A DNA stretch of 64,000 nt, from assembly GCF_014873875.1 (NCBI RefSeq), contig NZ_JADBEM010000001.1, positions 2,914,001 through 2,978,000 on the forward strand. Direction: 5' to 3'. The position numbers and the translations under genes are program-made. How positions within the stretch are numbered: the first letter of the stretch is position 1; each line of letters begins with the position of its first letter. The DNA comes from Actinopolymorpha pittospori. Its GTDB lineage: Bacteria; Actinomycetota; Actinomycetes; Propionibacteriales; Actinopolymorphaceae. Positions 16,514 through 25,446 of the stretch are shown piece by piece. Below the pieces are notes generated by a model. The model did no database searches, was not told where the DNA came from, and saw only the letters and a list, made by a program, of their open reading frames with translations.

Positions 16514-18025
16514 ATGCCAGTGTGCCGGTACGGACGCCGTGGAGGCGTCGCGCTCGCAGCGCTGGTGGCGGCGTTCGCCCTGCTCGGTGGTTGCGCCGGC
16601 GCGGCATCCCACCACGCGGAAAGCACGGGAACGCCCGCTGCCGCGGACCCGGTTCGGCGGACGACGCCGGCCGCGCGCACCAACCTCGACTGTCAGCCGA
16701 CCAGCACGCCCGTCTCCTCCACTCCCGGCGGTGGCCCGCGCATCGTCGACGCGACGGCGCTCGACTGTGCCGTCGCTCCGGGCGGCGCGCCCGCGAGGTT
16801 CCAGGTCACCGTGGCCAACCCCACCCGCAAGGCGTACGAACGCGCGGGACTCACCTTCTCCTACGGCTACTCCGCCTGGGGCGACGACCCGAACGCGCTG
16901 CGGATCGAGTACCACCACGGCGGCACCTGGACCCGCCTGCCCATGCACTGGACCAACCCGGACGAGCCCGAACTCGTCGAGAGCGGTGCGATGCACGTCG
17001 ACCTCCCGCCACGGTCGACCACGACCTACGACGTGCGCTTCGCCCTGCCCGCCGGCTACGTGCCCGAGGCCGGAGTGGTCAGCTTCGGCGGCGGCGTCAT
17101 CCTCGACCTGCCGGGCCAGACCCGGCAGCGGCATGCGAGCAGTGTCCGTGGTCCCGTGTTCGCACTCGACCCGCCTCGCGGCACCCCTGTCAACCTGAAC
17201 GTGCCAAGGGCCGCGCGGCCGGGTGGAGGGCCGGTGGAGTTCGCCGCGGAGGTCGACAATCCGACCGGACGGGCCTACGACCGGACCGCACTCGACCTGC
17301 GCATCGACGGTGTGGCAGACGACCGTACGACGCTCGAGATGTTTCGTGACGGAGGCTGGCACCCCATAACGCTGAGAACCTCCGCCGACCATGTAGTCGG
17401 CACCATCGCCGACGGACTCACCGTTCCGGCCGGCTACCGACACACCTACCGGCTGCGGGTCCGTCTCCTGCCGGGCGCCATCCGCACGGGCGGAGCCAAC
17501 CCGCGGATGTCGCTGCGACTGCGCGACCTCACGGCCAAGGATGCCGATCTCGGTACGGCCGAACGCCTGCTCCATGTCGTCCTGCCCACGGTCCAGGTCC
17601 AGCTCCCGCAGGAGATCAGGGCGCCAGGTGCGGTGGAGTTCCTGCTCAGCATCGAGAATGCCACCGGCGTTGCTCTTCCATCCGTCAAGGTGCGGTTGAC
17701 AATCACCAATCCGCCTACCCGCGACGGACTCACCGTCGCGTATCGGCCAGCGGGTCGGTCCGCACCCTGGACCTCGTTGCAGTTGGGTGCGGGCGCGAAC
17801 GGGACCCACGCCTGGACGGCCGAACTTCCTCCGCCGCGCGCGGACGGCACACCGGCCGGACTCCGCGCCGCCTACGACGTACGGATCGAACTGGCGAAGT
17901 GGAACGCCGAGACCGGCAATCTCCTGCACGTCGCCGCCGTCCTGGTCCTCGACGACGGCTCACCGGTCTCGGCGTCCACCGAAGGCGATCCCGCCAACGC
18001 CTACATCGGGGTTCGTTCGGACTGA
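16514..18025 (+). CDS. Secreted lipoprotein with three tandem immunoglobulin-like repeats
   Basis: The 503-residue protein has a signal peptide (1-26) ending in a LLGGC lipobox, so it is exported and lipid-anchored. A Thr/Pro/Ala-rich linker precedes three repeats of about 125-130 residues. Each begins with a beta-rich segment: VTVANPTRKAYERAGLTFSY (near 97), AEVDNPTGRAYDRTALDLRI (near 243) and LSIENATGVALPSVKVRLTI (near 378). Two Cys (60 and 86) may form a disulfide. I do not recognise a named family; the repeats resemble CARDB or other Ig-like adhesion folds. The start is supported by GGGAGAA upstream. The 3' end overlaps the convergent MFS gene by 25 bp. Confidence 0.8.
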   Translation: MPVCRYGRRGGVALAALVAAFALLGGCAGAASHHAESTGTPAAADPVRRTTPAARTNLDCQPTSTPVSSTPGGGPRIVDATALDCAVAPGGAPARFQVTVANPTRKAYERAGLTFSYGYSAWGDDPNALRIEYHHGGTWTRLPMHWTNPDEPELVESGAMHVDLPPRSTTTYDVRFALPAGYVPEAGVVSFGGGVILDLPGQTRQRHASSVRGPVFALDPPRGTPVNLNVPRAARPGGGPVEFAAEVDNPTGRAYDRTALDLRIDGVADDRTTLEMFRDGGWHPITLRTSADHVVGTIADGLTVPAGYRHTYRLRVRLLPGAIRTGGANPRMSLRLRDLTAKDADLGTAERLLHVVLPTVQVQLPQEIRAPGAVEFLLSIENATGVALPSVKVRLTITNPPTRDGLTVAYRPAGRSAPWTSLQLGAGANGTHAWTAELPPPRADGTPAGLRAAYDVRIELAKWNAETGNLLHVAAVLVLDDGSPVSASTEGDPANAYIGVRSD

Positions 18026-19335
18026 TCTGGTGCGTCTGGGATCCCGTCCGCAACCGTGAGAGCCGGCCCCGCCGGAGGCTGCGCCGGCGCGGCCTCCGCC
18101 TCCGCCTGTGCCGCGGGTGTCTCGTCGAGTCGGCGCAGTCCGCGTACCGACGGATCCGCGAGGGTGAGGAGGATGACGGCCGCCATGAGCACCCCACCGC
18201 CCACGATGACGTTCGAGACACCGAAGGCGTCGGCCAGGGGCCCGGCCAGGAGTTGCCCGACGGGCATCGCGACCAGGGACCCGAGAGCGTCGTAGGAGGC
18301 CACCCGGGACAGCCTGTCCTGCGGGACGTGCTGTTGGAGCGCCGTCTCCCATCCGATGCCGAAGAAGTCGCTGCCGATCCCGACGACCAGTGCGACCGTG
18401 AGAAGCAGGACGAGCGACGGATGCAACCCCAGCAGCAGCACCTCCACCGCGGTCAACCCCATGCCGAGCATGCCGACGACCATCGGTCGCTGGGGCCGCC
18501 AGCGCAGCATCACCAGGGCACCCAGGACCAGGCCGACGCCCATCGCGGAGTTCAGCAGCCCCCAGCCGACCCGGCCGAAGGTCTCGTCGGCGACGAGTGG
18601 TCCGAGGGTGTTGACGGCGCCCGCGATGATGGCGTTGATCACGGAGAACGCCGCCACGATCACCCACACCCAGCGGCGAGAGACGAACTCGCGCCAACCA
18701 ACCCGAAGATCGTGCAGTGTCGACTCGGACGGGGACTCGCGGCGAGTCCGCACGAGTCGCACCCGGGAGATCAACAGCGCGGCGATGCCGAAGGTCGCGG
18801 CGTCGAACGCGAGTCCCCAACCGGAGCCAAGGAATCCGACGACGGCGCCGGCGACCGCTCCGCCGCCGATCGTCGTGACGTTGCGGACGAGCCCGCTGAG
18901 GGCGTTTGCCTGCTGCAGTTCGGAACGAGCGACCAACTGGGGAATCAGCCCTTGCAGGGCAGGGAAGGTGAACGCCGCGGCCGCGCCGTTCACGGCCTCG
19001 ATGGCGGCGAGCTGCCAGACCTCGGCGGTGCCGGTGAGCAGCAGGACGGCGGCCAGTGACTGGGTGCCGAGGCAGACGAGGTTGGAGGCGACGAGTACGA
19101 CATCGCGCCGGATCCGGTCGGCGAGGACGCCGCCGAACAACACGAGCAGGATGAGCGGGATCGTGCGTGCGGCGAGCACCAGGCCGAGCGCCGACGCCGA
19201 GTGGGTGATGTCGAGGACGGCGAACGCGACGGCGACCGGCGCGATGGCGCTGCCCAGCAGGGTGGCGAAGCGGGCACCGAGGAAGTACCGGAAGCCGGTG
19301 TGCCGCAACGGTGCGAGAGACGCACGATCGATCAT
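18001..19335 (-). CDS. MFS transporter, EntS-like efflux type
   Basis: The 444-residue protein has about 12 membrane spans from residue 10 onward and a cytoplasmic loop around 200 (RTRRESPSESTL) that splits it into two bundles. It resembles MFS_3/EntS-type exporters in FRYFLGARFATLLGSAIAPV near the N terminus. ATG 19335 overlaps the stop of the upstream ArsR-type regulator (ATGA), so the two are co-transcribed and coupled. The pump is likely induced when its regulator binds a substrate, probably export of a small toxic or secondary compound. The C-terminal Ala/Pro-rich tail (about 30 residues) is disordered. Confidence 0.88.
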   Translation of the reverse strand: MIDRASLAPLRHTGFRYFLGARFATLLGSAIAPVAVAFAVLDITHSASALGLVLAARTIPLILLVLFGGVLADRIRRDVVLVASNLVCLGTQSLAAVLLLTGTAEVWQLAAIEAVNGAAAAFTFPALQGLIPQLVARSELQQANALSGLVRNVTTIGGGAVAGAVVGFLGSGWGLAFDAATFGIAALLISRVRLVRTRRESPSESTLHDLRVGWREFVSRRWVWVIVAAFSVINAIIAGAVNTLGPLVADETFGRVGWGLLNSAMGVGLVLGALVMLRWRPQRPMVVGMLGMGLTAVEVLLLGLHPSLVLLLTVALVVGIGSDFFGIGWETALQQHVPQDRLSRVASYDALGSLVAMPVGQLLAGPLADAFGVSNVIVGGGVLMAAVILLTLADPSVRGLRRLDETPAAQAEAEAAPAQPPAGPALTVADGIPDAPDQSERTPM

Positions 19336-19883
19336 CGCTTCGGTTCCTTCGTCGTCATCTCGAAGAGTGCCATGGTCGCGTTGACGTGCAGGGTGCCGTC
19401 GGTACGTGGAGGCTGTGCGTTCTCGTGGAGCAGTAGGGCCGCGTCGCCGGCGAGCCGCACGGCGCGTTTCCAGACCTCGGGGTCGACCCACAACTCGGCG
19501 TCGCACAGGGCGCTGGGGCTGGGCCGTTCGGTGTCGACCGCCTGGTCCTGGGCGCGGCGGATCAGCTCGTGGGCGATCGCCTGCCAGACGAGCAGCTGTC
19601 CCTCCGGATCGGTTCCGACCGCCTGCCCGGCGCACTCATCCGCCGCCGTGCGGGTGGGGTGGCGGTAGCGCTTCACGACGCCGCCTCGCACGTTCTCCTC
19701 CCCGGCCGCCTCCACGATCCCGGCGGCGGCCAGGACCCGCAGGTGATAGGACGCGTTGGCGTGGGTGATGTCGAGCTCCTGGGCGAGCTCGGTCGCGGAC
19801 ATGGCCGCCCCGGTGAGCAGCGACAGCATGCGGAGCCTGATCGGGTGTGCGCTGGCGCGGAGCGCTGCGACGTCCAAAGACAT
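19332..19883 (-). CDS. ArsR-type winged-helix regulator of the adjacent MFS pump
   Basis: The 183-residue protein carries an N-terminal winged helix (about 1-80): SAHPIRLRMLSLLTGAAMSA, then LAQELDITHANASYHLRVLA as the helix-turn-helix. A C-terminal ligand-binding half without metal-binding Cys pairs follows. It belongs to the HTH_20/ArsR-like repressors common before actinobacterial MFS genes. The start at 19883 is supported by a strong leaderless promoter at 19891-19920. It probably represses the two-gene operon. Confidence 0.88.
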   Translation of the reverse strand: MSLDVAALRASAHPIRLRMLSLLTGAAMSATELAQELDITHANASYHLRVLAAAGIVEAAGEENVRGGVVKRYRHPTRTAADECAGQAVGTDPEGQLLVWQAIAHELIRRAQDQAVDTERPSPSALCDAELWVDPEVWKRAVRLAGDAALLLHENAQPPRTDGTLHVNATMALFEMTTKEPKR

Positions 19884-19890
19884 GTTGGGG

Positions 19891-19920
19891 ACCTTAGGGG
19901 TCCAAGCCGGCGACCGTCAA
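19891..19920 (-). promoter_or_regulatory. Leaderless promoter of the ArsR-MFS operon
   Basis: On the minus strand TTGACG (19915-19920) and TAAGGT (19891-19896) are separated by 18 bp. The -10 element ends 7 bases before the ATG at 19883. GGACCCCTAAGGTCC surrounds the -10 as an imperfect palindrome that could serve as operator. Confidence 0.7.
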
Positions 19921-19981
19921 GCAGTTCTTTGGGGGTCGGGTCGTACGTGTCCGACGACGGCCGGCGTGGGGTTCGAGAGGC

Positions 19982-20731
19982 TCAGTCCTCGAGCAGGCGG
20001 AGCCAGCTGGTCACCATCAGTAGGGGCCCGTACCGCTCCTTCAGGAAGTCGACCTCCTCCGGCCCGGCAGCCGCGGCGATGACGACCACCGAGCCCCTCG
20101 GAATGCTGGATCCGAGCACGACGATGCCGCGGGCCTCGAGGACGTCTTGGTCCACGTGGAGAGATCGCTGCAGGCTCCTCAGGTCCGCGATCGACGCCGC
20201 GGCCTCGACCACGCACAGTGGCCCGGGGTAGAGCGCCCGCAACTCCCGCCGATGACGTTCCAGGTCCCCCGTGAACGACGCATTGAGGACGCGCTGGTGC
20301 TCAGTGAGCCAGACGTAGCCGACATCCGGTTGACCCTCGGCGTAGGTGATGGCGTCCTGCCGTTGGTCGGCGGTGGCGGGTTCGTCGCCGGGGTCCGGGC
20401 ACGCCGTGTCCGGGAGGCTCCAGTCACCGACTGTCGACTCCGACAGCGCGGGATCGTCGGCGGCGAGCGTCGCGGGCTCGGTCAGGGTGAGAGTCCACAG
20501 GTCGTTGGTGCCGACCAGGCGCAGCCGCGGCGTCAGCACCGTGCCGTTGTCGTAGACCGTCGCGTCGGGCACGGAGTCGAGGTCGAGTCCGCGGACGGTG
20601 AGGCCCGATCCCGACTTCGGTGGACGCGACATGCGGAAGACGCGGCACACCTTGGGCTCCTTGCCTGGTTCGGCGAGGACGGAGGCCTGGACACCCCAGC
20701 GCCGGCGACTTCGGCGTTCCCCGTTCGGCAT
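19982..20731 (-). CDS. Protein of unknown function
   Basis: The 249-residue soluble protein has an Arg-rich N terminus (residues 1-12). I recognise no domain. The C-terminal half is predicted alpha/beta, with LRALYPGPLCVVEAAAS and ARGIVVLGSSIPRGSVVVIAAAAG, and a stretch around LRRELRALYP resembling small actinobacterial proteins annotated as hypothetical. There is no signal peptide or membrane span. ATG 20731 is chosen because a CATAGT -10-like element lies six bases upstream; a frame extending a further 79 codons has no support, and GTG starts inside are possible. Confidence 0.6.
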   Translation of the reverse strand: MPNGERRSRRRWGVQASVLAEPGKEPKVCRVFRMSRPPKSGSGLTVRGLDLDSVPDATVYDNGTVLTPRLRLVGTNDLWTLTLTEPATLAADDPALSESTVGDWSLPDTACPDPGDEPATADQRQDAITYAEGQPDVGYVWLTEHQRVLNASFTGDLERHRRELRALYPGPLCVVEAAASIADLRSLQRSLHVDQDVLEARGIVVLGSSIPRGSVVVIAAAAGPEEVDFLKERYGPLLMVTSWLRLLED

Positions 20732-20737
20732 GGCCCG

Positions 20738-20743
20738 ACTATG
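20738..20743 (-). promoter_or_regulatory. Leaderless -10-like element of unknown gene
   Basis: CATAGT on the minus strand lies six bases before ATG 20731. The first base departs from the TANNNT pattern, so support is weaker than for the other cases. Confidence 0.4.
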
Positions 20744-20925
20744 GCCGGGCCGGGGACGGCCGGGCAAGGGGTGGAGCAACCCGGACCGCTGGAACCCGAG
20801 CGGGGTACTGATCGCGTCCGAAGATCGATGGTCGGCTACCGTGGCGGGGCTGATCGCCTGACCGGGTCGGCATCGACCCAGGGCATGCCTCGGGCAGGGC
20901 CCAGGAGAGATCGGGGACGGGGATC

Positions 20926-21684
20926 GTGAGCCGGATCCACCGACGTGGCTCGTACGGCGTCGACGCACCCTTCGTACCGCTCGGCTTCGCGGGCGCCGCC
21001 GTCGCGCTGACGGTCGTCGGCGTCGTGGCCACCGTCATGAGAGGCATCGCCGTTGGCTGGTTGCCGTTTCTCCTCGCCGCCCTGATGGTCGTGAGCCTGC
21101 TCGTGTACATGCACGCGACGTGGCGGGGGAAGTTCCAGGTCTGGTCGAGGCTCCTCGACGAACTCGGCCTGCGCGGTCACGAGCGGCTGCTCGACATCGG
21201 TTGCGGCAGGGGTGCGGTCCTGCTGATGGCCGCGGGTCGGCTCGACTCGGGGCGCGCGGTCGGCGTGGACCTCTGGCGTACGGTCGACCAGTCCGGCAAC
21301 GCGCAGGAGGTCACCGAGCACAACGCGGTCGCCGAGGGGGTCAGCGACCGGGTCGAGCTTCATACGGGGGACATGATGGCGCTCCCGTTCGAGAGCGACG
21401 GGTTCGACGCGGTCGTCTCCAGCCTGGCGATCCACAACGTGCGAACGCCGGAGGGCCGGGCCCGAGCGATCGACGAGGCGGTACGGGTCCTGCGCCCTGG
21501 TGGCCGACTGGTCGTCACGGACATCAGTGCCACCGGCGAGTACCTGCGCCGACTGACGGCACTGGGTCTCGTCGACGTGCGCGTCCGCCCCCTTGGCTGG
21601 CGCATGTGGTGGGGCGGTCCGTGGATGAGTACCCGCGTGGTGAGCGCGACCAAGCCCATGCGCTGGTCCCTCAGCCTCGGATGA
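20926..21684 (+). CDS. Membrane-anchored class I SAM methyltransferase
   Basis: The 252-residue protein starts with two hydrophobic helices (about residues 15-37 and 45-64), followed by a cytosolic class I methyltransferase domain. LLDIGCGRGAVLLMAAG near 87-103 is motif I, VGVDLW is motif II, and FDAVVSSLAIHNV leads into motif IV. VLRPGGRLVVTDIS near 190-203 is a late motif. It matches a group of actinobacterial methyltransferases with N-terminal anchors and no known substrate. The GTG start lies after GGGGACGGGGATC, a weak SD. Its 3' end overlaps the convergent HNH gene by 14 bp. Confidence 0.85.
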   Translation: MSRIHRRGSYGVDAPFVPLGFAGAAVALTVVGVVATVMRGIAVGWLPFLLAALMVVSLLVYMHATWRGKFQVWSRLLDELGLRGHERLLDIGCGRGAVLLMAAGRLDSGRAVGVDLWRTVDQSGNAQEVTEHNAVAEGVSDRVELHTGDMMALPFESDGFDAVVSSLAIHNVRTPEGRARAIDEAVRVLRPGGRLVVTDISATGEYLRRLTALGLVDVRVRPLGWRMWWGGPWMSTRVVSATKPMRWSLSLG

Positions 21685-23074
21685 TGCTGTGGTCGTTGGG
21701 GCGGATGACGTTCTGGTAGCGGTCCACCCACGGCGGCGGGATGTATTCGGGGTGCCCGTCGGGTCCCATCCGCACGGTCCAGCCCTTCGTGTGGATGACG
21801 GTGTGGTGGTGTTGGCACAGGAGGACACCGTTGTTCAGGTCGGTCGCTCCGCCGTCCACCCAATGCTGGATGTGATGCGCTTCGGTCCACTTCTCGGGCC
21901 GTCGGCAGTCGGGGAAGTGGCAGAAGTAGCCGTCGCGTTCGGCGAGGGCGTGTCGCTGGGAGGAGGTGAACAGGCGGGTGCCGCGCCCGAGGTCGAGGAC
22001 GGCGCCGTCGCCCCCGAGGACGACCGGGATGATCTCGGCGTCACACGCCAGTTGCCGCACCAGCGTCGCTGACAATGGCGGCCCCGTGATCCGGTAACCG
22101 ATTACCGCGTGTCCCCCGCTCCCGTCCTCGTCCCTGTGGGTCTTTACCTTCAGATGCGCGGGGCCGGAGTCGGTGAGCACGGAGTTGAGGGTGCCGTAGC
22201 CGAGCCGGGCCACGAGGTCGTCGTGGTTCACCGTCACCGTGAGGCGCGGCCTGATGCTCCCGCGGGCAGGTGCGTCGACGGCAGCCTGCGCCTGGCTGAG
22301 GAGCTCGGCGAACGCGTCGGCCTGACGGCGTTCGCTGCTGCGCAGGTCCGGCCCGTCAGGACCGCTCGGACGCGGCCGAGCCAGCGGATCCAGGAGCGCC
22401 TGCAGGATCGCCAGGGTCGGCAGATCCGCCCGCAGGAAAACCGTGCCCATCCCGTCGCGGACCGGGCCGAAGCTCAGGGTGCGGTTCTCTCGGGCTCTGC
22501 GTTCCTGCTCTTCCAGTTGCTTCCCGATCCGGCGTTCGGCGTCCTCGGGTGCGATCACTTCGTAGAGGTGTTTGCCGGCCTTGTCCAGGTCATCGACATC
22601 AAGCGCCTGCGCACTGTCGAGCAGGAACGCTTCCGCCTCCGCCTTCACGTCGGCGTCGACGTCGTTGGGTAACCGTCGGATCGCGCGTTCGATCACCTGT
22701 GCCTGACCCAACGAAATCTCACCGTCAGAGAGGGCTTCACCCGTCGAACGGAGCGTCTGGTCCAGCGCCTTCGCCAACCGCACCGACACCGACGCCTCAC
22801 GACGCCCCATCCGCGTCACCTGCTGCACCCAACCCGCAGTGTTCGCAGCACCGGTCAGCTTCCTGACCTCGCTCAACTCCGCCTGCCGCGTCAACCTCAA
22901 CCGAAGAGATGCCAGCTTCGCCTCGTAGACAGCGATCTGCCGCAACGCCGATTCATGCTCATCCAACGGCAACGACAGGGTTGGGCACTCGATCGCCGCG
23001 TCAACACCCGCACCGACATCGGCAAGCCAACGCATCAACGGATGCGCGAAGCCTTCCCCGGTGTCGATGTCCAT
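21671..23074 (-). CDS. DUF222/HNH endonuclease-domain protein (13E12 repeat family type)
   Basis: The 467-residue protein has an N-terminal DUF222 helical region (about 30-300) and a C-terminal HNH nuclease motif: CHFPDC near 385, then AHHIQHW, a conserved Asn in TDLNNG, and LCQHHH. The two Cys pairs and the histidines fit a zinc-supported HNH fold. The family is very abundant and repeated in actinomycete genomes; its target is not known. ATG 23074 is supported by TAGGGT six bases upstream; an in-frame TTG at 23080 is less likely. Confidence 0.9.
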   Translation of the reverse strand: MDIDTGEGFAHPLMRWLADVGAGVDAAIECPTLSLPLDEHESALRQIAVYEAKLASLRLRLTRQAELSEVRKLTGAANTAGWVQQVTRMGRREASVSVRLAKALDQTLRSTGEALSDGEISLGQAQVIERAIRRLPNDVDADVKAEAEAFLLDSAQALDVDDLDKAGKHLYEVIAPEDAERRIGKQLEEQERRARENRTLSFGPVRDGMGTVFLRADLPTLAILQALLDPLARPRPSGPDGPDLRSSERRQADAFAELLSQAQAAVDAPARGSIRPRLTVTVNHDDLVARLGYGTLNSVLTDSGPAHLKVKTHRDEDGSGGHAVIGYRITGPPLSATLVRQLACDAEIIPVVLGGDGAVLDLGRGTRLFTSSQRHALAERDGYFCHFPDCRRPEKWTEAHHIQHWVDGGATDLNNGVLLCQHHHTVIHTKGWTVRMGPDGHPEYIPPPWVDRYQNVIRPNDHSIIRG

Positions 23075-23080
23075 GACCAA

Positions 23081-23086
23081 ACCCTA
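23081..23086 (-). promoter_or_regulatory. Leaderless -10 element of DUF222/HNH gene
   Basis: TAGGGT on the minus strand lies six bases before ATG 23074. There is no SD. Confidence 0.55.
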
Positions 23087-23329
23087 GACCCGACCACCGA
23101 CAGAAACCCCTGTAAAACAAGGGCCCCCAGGGCAACCAGCCGAAACCTCTTCTGACAATTTTCCGTCAGGTTTGGCGTCAAACCGAACCAGGCGACTCGC
23201 GACGATTCTTCATCCACCCCACCCAGCACCTCGGCCGGGTCAAGGCTGCTGCCAAAGAAGTCGTACGGCCTCCGCGTGGCGCGACCGTATGCGCCTTTAC
23301 CCGTTGCGAGGTCCTGCGATGATGGGCCC

Positions 23330-24127
23330 ATGTCCGACTATCGGCAGTTGCGAACGACCTTCGACAGCGCGGCGGCCAACTATCAGGCGGCCCGACCCAA
23401 CTATCCCGACGACTTGTACGCCGACCTACTCCAGATCACCGGCGTGAGCCCGCCGGATCGCCTGCTGGAGGTGGGATGCGGGCCAGGAAAGGCGACCTTG
23501 CCGCTCGCCCGGGCCGGCTTCCCGATCACCACGGTCGAGCTCGGTCCGGGTCTGGCGGAGCAGGCTCGCCACCACCTCGCCGCCTTTCCCCAGGTCGAGG
23601 TGATCACGTCGTCCTTCGAGCACTGGGCCGTCCCGAAGGATGTGTCGTTCTCACTCGTCTACGCCGCGACGGCCTGGGCGTGGGTCGACCCCGAGATCAA
23701 GTACGCGAAGGCCGCCGAGGTGCTCCGACCCGGCGGCCACCTCGCGGTGTGGAACGCCACGCACGCCTTCCCGGCAGGCTACGACCCGTTCTTCCCCGAG
23801 ATCCAGGAGGTCTACGAGGAGCTCGGTGAGACGCGGGAGGACGACGAGTGGCCGCCGCCGCTGCCTGACACCCTGCCGGATCACCTGGAGGAGTTCGAGG
23901 CGTCAGGCCACTTCGTGAGCGCGGGCGTACGGCGCTATGTCTGGGGTCGCCGCTACTCCGCCGACCGGTACATCGCCCTGCTCGACACGTTCTCCGGCCA
24001 CATCGCGATGGGGGAGGCCAAGCGGAGCCACCTGTACGCGGAGATCCGCCGCCGCCTCGCCGAGCGCCCCGACGGTCAGCTGACCAGACACTGGGCGTCC
24101 GTCCTGACGATCGGCCGCCGCATCTGA
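23330..24127 (+). CDS. Class I SAM-dependent methyltransferase
   Basis: The 265-residue protein has an N-terminal FDSAAANYQAARPNYP segment, which in this group caps the substrate pocket. Motif I is LLEVGCGPGKATLPLA near 44-59, motif II TVELGP, and VYAATAWAWVDPE follows at motif IV. VLRPGGHLAVWN near 130-141 is the post-motif strand. It resembles Methyltransf_11/trans-aconitate-methyltransferase-like enzymes. ATG 23330 is preferred over a GTG 54 bases upstream because that extension looks non-coding. There is a weak GATGAT -10-like element six bases before the ATG. It ends next to a 17-bp tandem repeat. Confidence 0.87.
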   Translation: MSDYRQLRTTFDSAAANYQAARPNYPDDLYADLLQITGVSPPDRLLEVGCGPGKATLPLARAGFPITTVELGPGLAEQARHHLAAFPQVEVITSSFEHWAVPKDVSFSLVYAATAWAWVDPEIKYAKAAEVLRPGGHLAVWNATHAFPAGYDPFFPEIQEVYEELGETREDDEWPPPLPDTLPDHLEEFEASGHFVSAGVRRYVWGRRYSADRYIALLDTFSGHIAMGEAKRSHLYAEIRRRLAERPDGQLTRHWASVLTIGRRI

Positions 24128-24176
24128 ACCAGCGCCGTATCAGAACCGGTGCCGTATCCGAACCAGCGCCGTATCC
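24126..24176. repeat. Three 17-bp tandem repeats
   Basis: A unit like GAACCAGCGCCGTATCC is repeated at 24126-24142, 24143-24159 and 24160-24176, the middle copy differing at two positions. It starts in the last codon of the methyltransferase and fills most of the gap to the convergent enolase-family gene. Confidence 0.85.
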
Positions 24177-24195
24177 GAGCCGACGCGTCCTACGC

Positions 24196-25284
24196 TCAGG
24201 CCACCCGCCGGTCGTTGATCGCGTCGAGGTCCCACGCGATGCCCAGGCCTGGTGAGTCGGACGCGACCGCGTGACCGTCGACGATCCGCATCTCCTCCGT
24301 CGTGATGGCCCGTAGTTGCGGGATGTGCTCGACGTAGAGACCGTTGGGTACAGCGGCCGCGAGGCTGACGTGCAGCTCCATGAGGAAGTGCGGAGCGACC
24401 TTCACGTTGAACGCCTCGGCCAGGTGGGCGACCTTCAGCCAGGGCGTGATCCCGCCGATCCGGGCGACGTCGACCTGCACGATGCCCACGGCCCCCGCCT
24501 CGAGGTAGGCCCGGAACTGTCCGAGGGAGTACAACGACTCGCCCACGGCGACGGGAACCGAGCTCGCCCGTGCGAGCGCGGCGTGGCCGGAGACGTCGTC
24601 GGCCGGGAGCGGCTCCTCGAACCACGCGACGTCGAGTTCCTCGAACGCGCGGGCCCGCCGGGTCGCGTCGGCCACTGTCAACGACTGGTTGGCATCGACC
24701 ATGATCTCGAGCTCGGGCCCGACCGCCGCACGTACGGCGGCGATCCGTGCGACGTCGGTGGCGACCCTGGGCTTGCCGACCTTGACCTTCACGCCGGTCC
24801 AACCGGCGTCACGGGCCGCAAGGGCACCGCGGACGAGCTCCTCGGTCGGGAGTTGCAGCCAGCCACCCTCGGTGTCGTAGACCGGCACCTCCTGACGGTA
24901 TCCACCGGCCATCCGCCACAGGGGTTCGCCGGCGCGCTGACAGCGGATGTCCCACAGGGCGGTGTCGACGGCGGCGAGCGCCAGTGCGGTGACGACACCG
25001 ATGCTGGTGGCCCGGGTGACGGCGTACAGCTGCGACCACACGGCCTCGATGTCGCCCGCCTCGCGGCCGTGGAGTCGGGGCAGCAGGTCGGTACGAAGCA
25101 GCGCGACGACGGCGCGGCCGCCGGTGCCGATCGTGTAGCTGTAACCGAGGCCGGTGTGGCCGTCATCGGTCGTGATCTCGACGAACACCGTCTCCTGCTT
25201 GACGAACGACTGCACCGCGTCGTGACGTGGTGTCTCCACCTCGAGATCGACGAGGTACGCCGACGCGCTGACCACCTTGCCCAT
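24196..25284 (-). CDS. Mandelate racemase/muconate lactonizing enzyme family protein
   Basis: The 362-residue protein has the complete catalytic set. VKVKVG gives the KxK lysine pair near residues 159-161, MVDANQ the first metal Asp near 189, FEEPL a Glu, and GESLY the third metal ligand. VDVARIGG carries the Asp of the His-Asp dyad, and VAPHF the opposing His near 293. Both catalytic bases are therefore present, as in true racemases and many sugar-acid dehydratases. ATG 25284 is preceded by GGAGGAGAACC. Its neighbours are a divergent SDR dehydrogenase and a PhyH-family dioxygenase, which suggests a small acid-catabolism module. Confidence 0.92.
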   Translation of the reverse strand: MGKVVSASAYLVDLEVETPRHDAVQSFVKQETVFVEITTDDGHTGLGYSYTIGTGGRAVVALLRTDLLPRLHGREAGDIEAVWSQLYAVTRATSIGVVTALALAAVDTALWDIRCQRAGEPLWRMAGGYRQEVPVYDTEGGWLQLPTEELVRGALAARDAGWTGVKVKVGKPRVATDVARIAAVRAAVGPELEIMVDANQSLTVADATRRARAFEELDVAWFEEPLPADDVSGHAALARASSVPVAVGESLYSLGQFRAYLEAGAVGIVQVDVARIGGITPWLKVAHLAEAFNVKVAPHFLMELHVSLAAAVPNGLYVEHIPQLRAITTEEMRIVDGHAVASDSPGLGIAWDLDAINDRRVA

Positions 25285-25446
25285 GGTTCTCCTCCACCGC
25301 AGCGGCCCTGCCGCGACGACCGTACTCGTCCGGCACCAGCGCCGCACGGCCCCAGGATGGCTTTGGTCAGCGTCCCGGTGCAGGATCTGACCACCACCGG
25401 ACGGTGAGTCGGGCGCTCCGGCTTCACCGCATCGAAAGGACCGCAC

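Noticed and set aside
23276..23329. N-terminal extension of the methyltransferase from GTG 23276
   Set aside because: The added 18 residues do not look conserved, no SD is present, and the ATG at 23330 begins directly before the typical N-terminal motif.
13767..24127. Secondary-metabolite biosynthetic cluster centred on the methyltransferases
   Set aside because: No polyketide synthase, NRPS, terpene cyclase or RiPP enzyme is seen. The genes have separate promoters and mixed strands.
24126..24176. Tandem 17-bp repeats considered as a CRISPR-like array
   Set aside because: Units are contiguous with no spacers, only three copies, and no cas genes are nearby.
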